Source of the DNA: Sulfopaludibacter sp035606355
GTDB lineage: Bacteria; Acidobacteriota; Terriglobia; Bryobacterales; Bryobacteraceae
Direction of reading: 5' to 3'
DNA length: 64,000 bases
Assembly (NCBI GenBank): GCA_035606355.1
Contig: DATNFO010000045.1
Coordinates: 124,001-188,000 of the forward strand
Below the pieces are notes generated by a model, which did not search any database, was not told the origin of the DNA, and saw only the letters and a list, made by a program, of their open reading frames with translations. Below, piece by piece: positions 60,388 through 64,000 of the stretch. Positions within the stretch are counted from its first letter, which is position 1. Every line of letters starts with the position of its first letter. The position numbers were made by a program, and so were the translations under genes.

Positions 60388-62189
60388 TGGCGGACAATCT
60401 CCTTTCTCTGCCGCGTGCGGAAACGCAACTGGCTGAAGCTGTTCATGGAAACGTACAGGCCCAGAAATGTTTCCATTACGGCGGCGAGCAGATATACGCC
60501 GCTGCCGGCGAACTGTTCTTCATCGAACTCGATTTCCACCTGCGTACCGCGCGCAAAGGCGACGCCATCGGCGGAGACCACGCGCGCGAAGTGCCGTTTG
60601 CTGGCGAGCGCGGTGATGCCCTGAATCTGTTTTTCGGAATAGGTGGAGCCCGTGAAATTATAGAGGCGCAAGATCTCCTGCAGCGCTTCGCGGCCGTTTT
60701 CCACCAGCGAGAGGTAATTCAAGGAGAGCTGGGAAACCAGGCGCCACAACGCGCCGCTGCTCTGCGGCGGACGCAGCGTATCGGTGGGCTTCATCAGCGC
60801 CACGATGCGCTTGACGCCCACGGACGCTTCGACTTCGAAATCCCCCGCGGGGTTGCCGAAGGGAAGGCGCGAGGGCAGGTCGCGATTGCTGCAAATGGTG
60901 CGGATCGTGAGCGTGTCCACGTCCGGGCGAATGGGCCGCGAGGAGAGATCCACGAGCGAGAGAAATACTTCGGTGCCTTCGTCGTTGCGGAAGCCGGAAG
61001 GGCGGCGCGCCGCGTGCCAGAAGGCTTTGGGCTTGTTCTGTCCGTTGCCGTGGCGATAGGAATAGAACGGCTCGAGCGTGAGGACTTCGCGCGTATCGGG
61101 ATTGGAGTTGACTACCTCCAGAATCTCGAACACCTCCATGGCGTGCCGGTGGTTGATGTCCGGAATGACAGGATATTCGTAATGCGAGTGGCTGAGCAGA
61201 ATGGGTTCGGCGGTCTGCTGAAAGAGATTGACGATGGGCACGCAGCCCAGGCGGAACGTGCCCGCGGAAACGCCGAGTTCCATCATCTGGCGGCGGTCCG
61301 TGCGCTCGAAAGGCGAGATGAGCAGGATCAGCTCGACGCTGCTGCCGAAGCCGGCGGCGCAGACCCGGTCCAGATTCGCGATATCGACGAAGAAGAACTT
61401 TTGCGGGAAGCAGAAGTATTCCTGAAGCAGGCCGTAGCCGGCGAACGAACGGCGCGGATACGGGATCACGGCTTCATCGTCGCCGAACCCGACGGGGCGC
61501 AGCGAGTTGGAAGGAAGATAGATGGGCGCGCGATTTTTCTGGTTAGGGTCGCGGGCCAGAATCTGCACGCAATTGTTGCTCAGCAGCTCATACAGATTGT
61601 GGACGAGGTTGCTTTCTCCGTTCAGGTAGAAGCGAAGCGAATTCAGCGCGAGCTGGGAGAAGGGGACGTCGCCGGGACACTTGAGCAGCAGCCGGACGGC
61701 GGCGACGGCGTCGGTCGCGCGGATTGCGGGCTGCAGGCGGTCCGGCGTTTTCCATTCGGCTTCGGCCACTTCGACCGGCCAGAAGGTGAGGTCGTAACAG
61801 GTGCGGAATTTGCACGGCACTCCCTGCACGGGACGGGAGCGGAGGACCGCGCCGCGCTCCACGCGCAGGCCGTCCTCGGGCGATACCTGTTCGTAGTCGA
61901 CCTGAAATTCCGCGATGCTCATGGAGGGAATCGGCCGCAGGTAATGAGGATACAGGATGCTGAGGAGCGATTCGGTGATCTCCGGGAATTCGTCGTCGAT
62001 CTTCAGGTGGACGCGCGCGGCGAGAAAGGAGAACGCTTCGAGCATGCGCTCGACATGGGGATCTTCGCACTTATCGGGTTCGAGGACGAGGCGCGATGCG
62101 ACTTTCGGGTACTTGGCAGCGAACTCCGCGCCCATCTGGCGAAGGAACGAGAGCTCGCGCTCGTAGTACGTCAGCAGTTCATCCCGCAC
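60351..62189 (-). CDS. tssF: TssF, T6SS baseplate protein
   Basis: 612 residues with the start LLTYYERELSFLRQMGAEFA that defines the TssF/VasA/ImpG family, followed by RVHLKIDDEFPEITESLLSI, LYPHYLRPIPSM and C-terminal RGTQVEIEFDEEQFAGSGVY. Two TssF copies and one TssG form each baseplate wedge. Its ATG overlaps the end of tssE by 11 nt. Confidence 0.93.
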   Translation of the reverse strand: MRDELLTYYERELSFLRQMGAEFAAKYPKVASRLVLEPDKCEDPHVERMLEAFSFLAARVHLKIDDEFPEITESLLSILYPHYLRPIPSMSIAEFQVDYEQVSPEDGLRVERGAVLRSRPVQGVPCKFRTCYDLTFWPVEVAEAEWKTPDRLQPAIRATDAVAAVRLLLKCPGDVPFSQLALNSLRFYLNGESNLVHNLYELLSNNCVQILARDPNQKNRAPIYLPSNSLRPVGFGDDEAVIPYPRRSFAGYGLLQEYFCFPQKFFFVDIANLDRVCAAGFGSSVELILLISPFERTDRRQMMELGVSAGTFRLGCVPIVNLFQQTAEPILLSHSHYEYPVIPDINHRHAMEVFEILEVVNSNPDTREVLTLEPFYSYRHGNGQNKPKAFWHAARRPSGFRNDEGTEVFLSLVDLSSRPIRPDVDTLTIRTICSNRDLPSRLPFGNPAGDFEVEASVGVKRIVALMKPTDTLRPPQSSGALWRLVSQLSLNYLSLVENGREALQEILRLYNFTGSTYSEKQIQGITALASKRHFARVVSADGVAFARGTQVEIEFDEEQFAGSGVYLLAAVMETFLGLYVSMNSFSQLRFRTRQRKEIVRQWPPRAGRKILI

Positions 62190-62679
62190 TGCCGTCTCCC
62201 TTCACCTGATACTCGCCGCTGGTGAGCTGCAGGACCGTGTCGAAGGAGATGTGCTCGGGGGCCGGATCCATTTCGAGCAGCCCTTCAATTTGAAAGCGGA
62301 GAACGTGCTGCGCTCCGGAGGCGGCTTCGAGCAGCACCACTTTGACGCGCGAGAGGCGCGGCTCATAAGTGGAGAGCGTTTGCTCAATCATGCGGCTGAG
62401 GCGCGCGCGATCCCGCGAGGAGGCCCAACTCATCGACGTGAGGTCCGGCAGTCCGAAATTGAAGACGCTCTGCTCCAGTTCCGGAAACTCGCTGCCCGCG
62501 GGCGACGGAGTACGGCGCGTGTTGAGCAGCCACTCCAGGTCGCGGCGCAGGGAGGCTTTCAATTGGCGCACGCTGGCAGCGCGGGTCGGCGGCGGCTCCG
62601 TGGAGGATTTCGGGTCGTTATCGATCAGCCGATCGAGCACGGATTGTGTGACGGAAAGCTCGGGCTCCCAGCGCGCCAT
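62179..62679 (-). CDS. tssE: TssE, T6SS gp25-like baseplate protein
   Basis: 166 residues; gp25-like domain with VRQLKASLRRDLEWLLNTRR, the conserved EFPELEQSVFNFGLPDL region, and IEQTLSTYEPRLSRVKV. The protein caps the sheath at the baseplate and starts sheath assembly. Located between the TssA-type gene and tssF with short overlaps, as in many T6SS loci. Confidence 0.9.
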   Translation of the reverse strand: MARWEPELSVTQSVLDRLIDNDPKSSTEPPPTRAASVRQLKASLRRDLEWLLNTRRTPSPAGSEFPELEQSVFNFGLPDLTSMSWASSRDRARLSRMIEQTLSTYEPRLSRVKVVLLEAASGAQHVLRFQIEGLLEMDPAPEHISFDTVLQLTSGEYQVKGDGSAG

Positions 62680-62682
62680 AAC

Positions 62683-63999
62683 TTATCTTCCAACGTTCAG
62701 GGCCTGGAGCGGGTCCAGGCGGCAAATCCAGGAGTAGAGCTTCTGGCGTTCTTCGGGCGAGGCATCGCGGGCTATGCCATAGAGCAGCGCGAGCGGATGC
62801 GCCACCACGTCGGGAGCTTCCCAGTCTTCCAGTCTGCGGCGTTCGATCTCGCCGGCAAGCTCCTGGAGAATGGGATGCGCGACGGCTTCGTGGCCGACGC
62901 TGACGCAGAGCTGGGCGAGTTGCACCTTGCGCTGGAAACGCGCGCGGCCGCTGCGTTCCTGACCGAGTTCGCGCATCAGCATTTCGATGCCTTCCTGCGG
63001 GCGGCCGCTGCGCGCGGCCTGCATCGCGAGCTCGAACGTATCGGGCACGGCGGCAGCTTCAGGGCCGGTAGGCTGTTCCCACGCGGGCGGCGGCGTATAA
63101 GCAGGCTCGGGCGCGGCGGCAATGGGCTCCGGCGGAGGAGGAGTTACTTCCTCTTTTAACCAGGCGACCGTTTCCGCATTGGCGACGGGCGTATCGTCCA
63201 TCAGGGTGAACTGCGGGAGATCGGGATAGTCGGCCAGCAGGGCACGCAGGCTGGAGAGGACAGCGCCGCGAATGTTGGCGTACCAGGAACCGAGCTCATA
63301 GCAGGCGCGCGCGACGTAGCGTTGCAGATCAAGCCAGCCGCGTCCGCACTCCTCGCCCATGGCGAGCTCGCAAGCTTGCAGCACTTCGGCCCAATTGCCT
63401 TCGAGCGAGAGCTTCTTGATGTTCTGCCGGATTTCCGTGGCGGGCGCGCTCAGCAGGCTCTGATCCACGCTAGTGCCACCGGCGCGGAGCTCACCCCAGC
63501 GGAGGCCGCGGAGCAGGAGGTAGGGCGCGGGGTCGTATTGATCGTGCTGGCGGAGAAATTTGGCGACCGCAATCACGCATCCGATCGCGTCGGGACGGTC
63601 GGCAGGCTCGGCCGATAGAGCGCCTTTTTTGACCGGAGCGCGCGCCGGCGCAGCGGCGGCGGAAGCGCTGACCGCAACAGCCTCCGGCTCGGGTTCCGGC
63701 TCGGGCTCGGCCTCCGGCTCGTCGGACGCGACAGGCTCATCCGGCTCCTTTTCGCGCTTGGCCTGCAACAGAATGTAAGCGGTCTGGCGAACTTCCTGCA
63801 ACGCGCGCTCAAGCGTGCCGAAGGAGGGCGCCACATCGCCGAACTTTTCATCGCAAAGCTCGGAGAGAGCTTTCACGGATTCGAGCGCGCCATCGAAATT
63901 CTCGACCAGCGCGACGTAAAACGCCTTCGACGTTTCGCTGAAAGCCTTATCGAAATCTTCCTGCGTGGGCTTTTTATCGGCGATGGCCTGTTCGCGCAA
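62683..63999 (-). CDS. tssA: TssA-like T6SS protein (5' end outside window)
   Basis: At least 439 residues; the frame is open to the right edge and the first visible codons are internal to an ImpA N-terminal domain (TLERALQEVRQTAYILLQAK), so the true start lies beyond 64000. An acidic/Ala-rich linker follows (EPEAEPEPEPEPEAV), then a C-terminal TssA-type helical region with VIAVAKFLRQHDQYDPAPYLL and LEDWEAPDVVAHPLALLYGI. TssA proteins prime baseplate and sheath growth. Ends 3 nt before tssE. Confidence 0.85.
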   Translation of the reverse strand: MREQAIADKKPTQEDFDKAFSETSKAFYVALVENFDGALESVKALSELCDEKFGDVAPSFGTLERALQEVRQTAYILLQAKREKEPDEPVASDEPEAEPEPEPEPEAVAVSASAAAAPARAPVKKGALSAEPADRPDAIGCVIAVAKFLRQHDQYDPAPYLLLRGLRWGELRAGGTSVDQSLLSAPATEIRQNIKKLSLEGNWAEVLQACELAMGEECGRGWLDLQRYVARACYELGSWYANIRGAVLSSLRALLADYPDLPQFTLMDDTPVANAETVAWLKEEVTPPPPEPIAAAPEPAYTPPPAWEQPTGPEAAAVPDTFELAMQAARSGRPQEGIEMLMRELGQERSGRARFQRKVQLAQLCVSVGHEAVAHPILQELAGEIERRRLEDWEAPDVVAHPLALLYGIARDASPEERQKLYSWICRLDPLQALNVGR

Positions 64000-64000
64000 A

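Noticed and set aside
60387..62225. Antisense frame almost as long as tssF
   Set aside because: tssF on the other strand carries its family signature from the first residues; the antisense frame has none.

Overview
The window is G+C-rich and densely coded. It most likely comes from an Acidobacteriota chromosome of the Solibacter/Bryobacter type. The reasons are two very large Oar-like TonB-dependent receptors with an N-terminal carboxypeptidase-regulatory domain, several PEP-CTERM surface proteins, sensor kinases with a periplasmic propeller, and small protein families typical of that phylum. This placement is inference from gene content; no rRNA or tRNA gene was seen.

Left part (1-16.6 kb): a giant kelch/Ig-like surface protein running off the left edge; a hydroxyproline-catabolism operon (epimerase, FAD oxidase, 2Fe-2S subunit, FAD/BFD subunit); and, divergently, an amino-acid permease with a secreted Xaa-Pro aminopeptidase, a secreted glycosidase resembling GH106 rhamnosidases, and an Oar-like receptor. 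Together with a PL4 rhamnogalacturonan lyase operon further on (24.7-30.4 kb, lyase + one-piece sensor kinase + LuxR-type regulator) this suggests feeding on plant cell-wall pectin and hydroxyproline-rich glycoproteins.

Middle part (16.7-48 kb): a MazEF-like toxin-antitoxin locus whose antitoxin is broken; a three-gene sulfur-transfer operon (cysteine synthase, JAMM protease, and a fused sulfur-carrier/E1/rhodanese protein with an internal Gly-Gly); a long beta-strand-repeat PEP-CTERM protein; a REP-associated tyrosine transposase between palindromic repeats; a second Oar-like receptor; housekeeping genes (shikimate kinase, glycerate kinase, SDR, LON-domain protein, TonB-like protein, HAD hydrolase, M16 peptidase, RlmN, HEAT protein); and two more PEP-CTERM genes, one being a head-to-tail fusion of two complete PEP-CTERM units.

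Right part (48-64 kb): GH57 enzyme, a beta-propeller/phosphoesterase, then a type VI secretion block read leftwards: TssA (cut by the window edge), TssE, TssF, TssG, TssH(ClpV), VgrG, a DUF6931-like protein and a PAAR protein.

Four repeat families recur between genes: GGCCGGTC-type short palindromes, a ~130-bp palindromic element with a CGCGGCTCCGT core, CACAGAG-rich repeats, and the GACAGGAA palindromes around the transposase. A GTACTAGTAC palindrome stands about 40 nt upstream of near-identical promoters of two surface-protein genes and may mark an undescribed surface-protein regulon.
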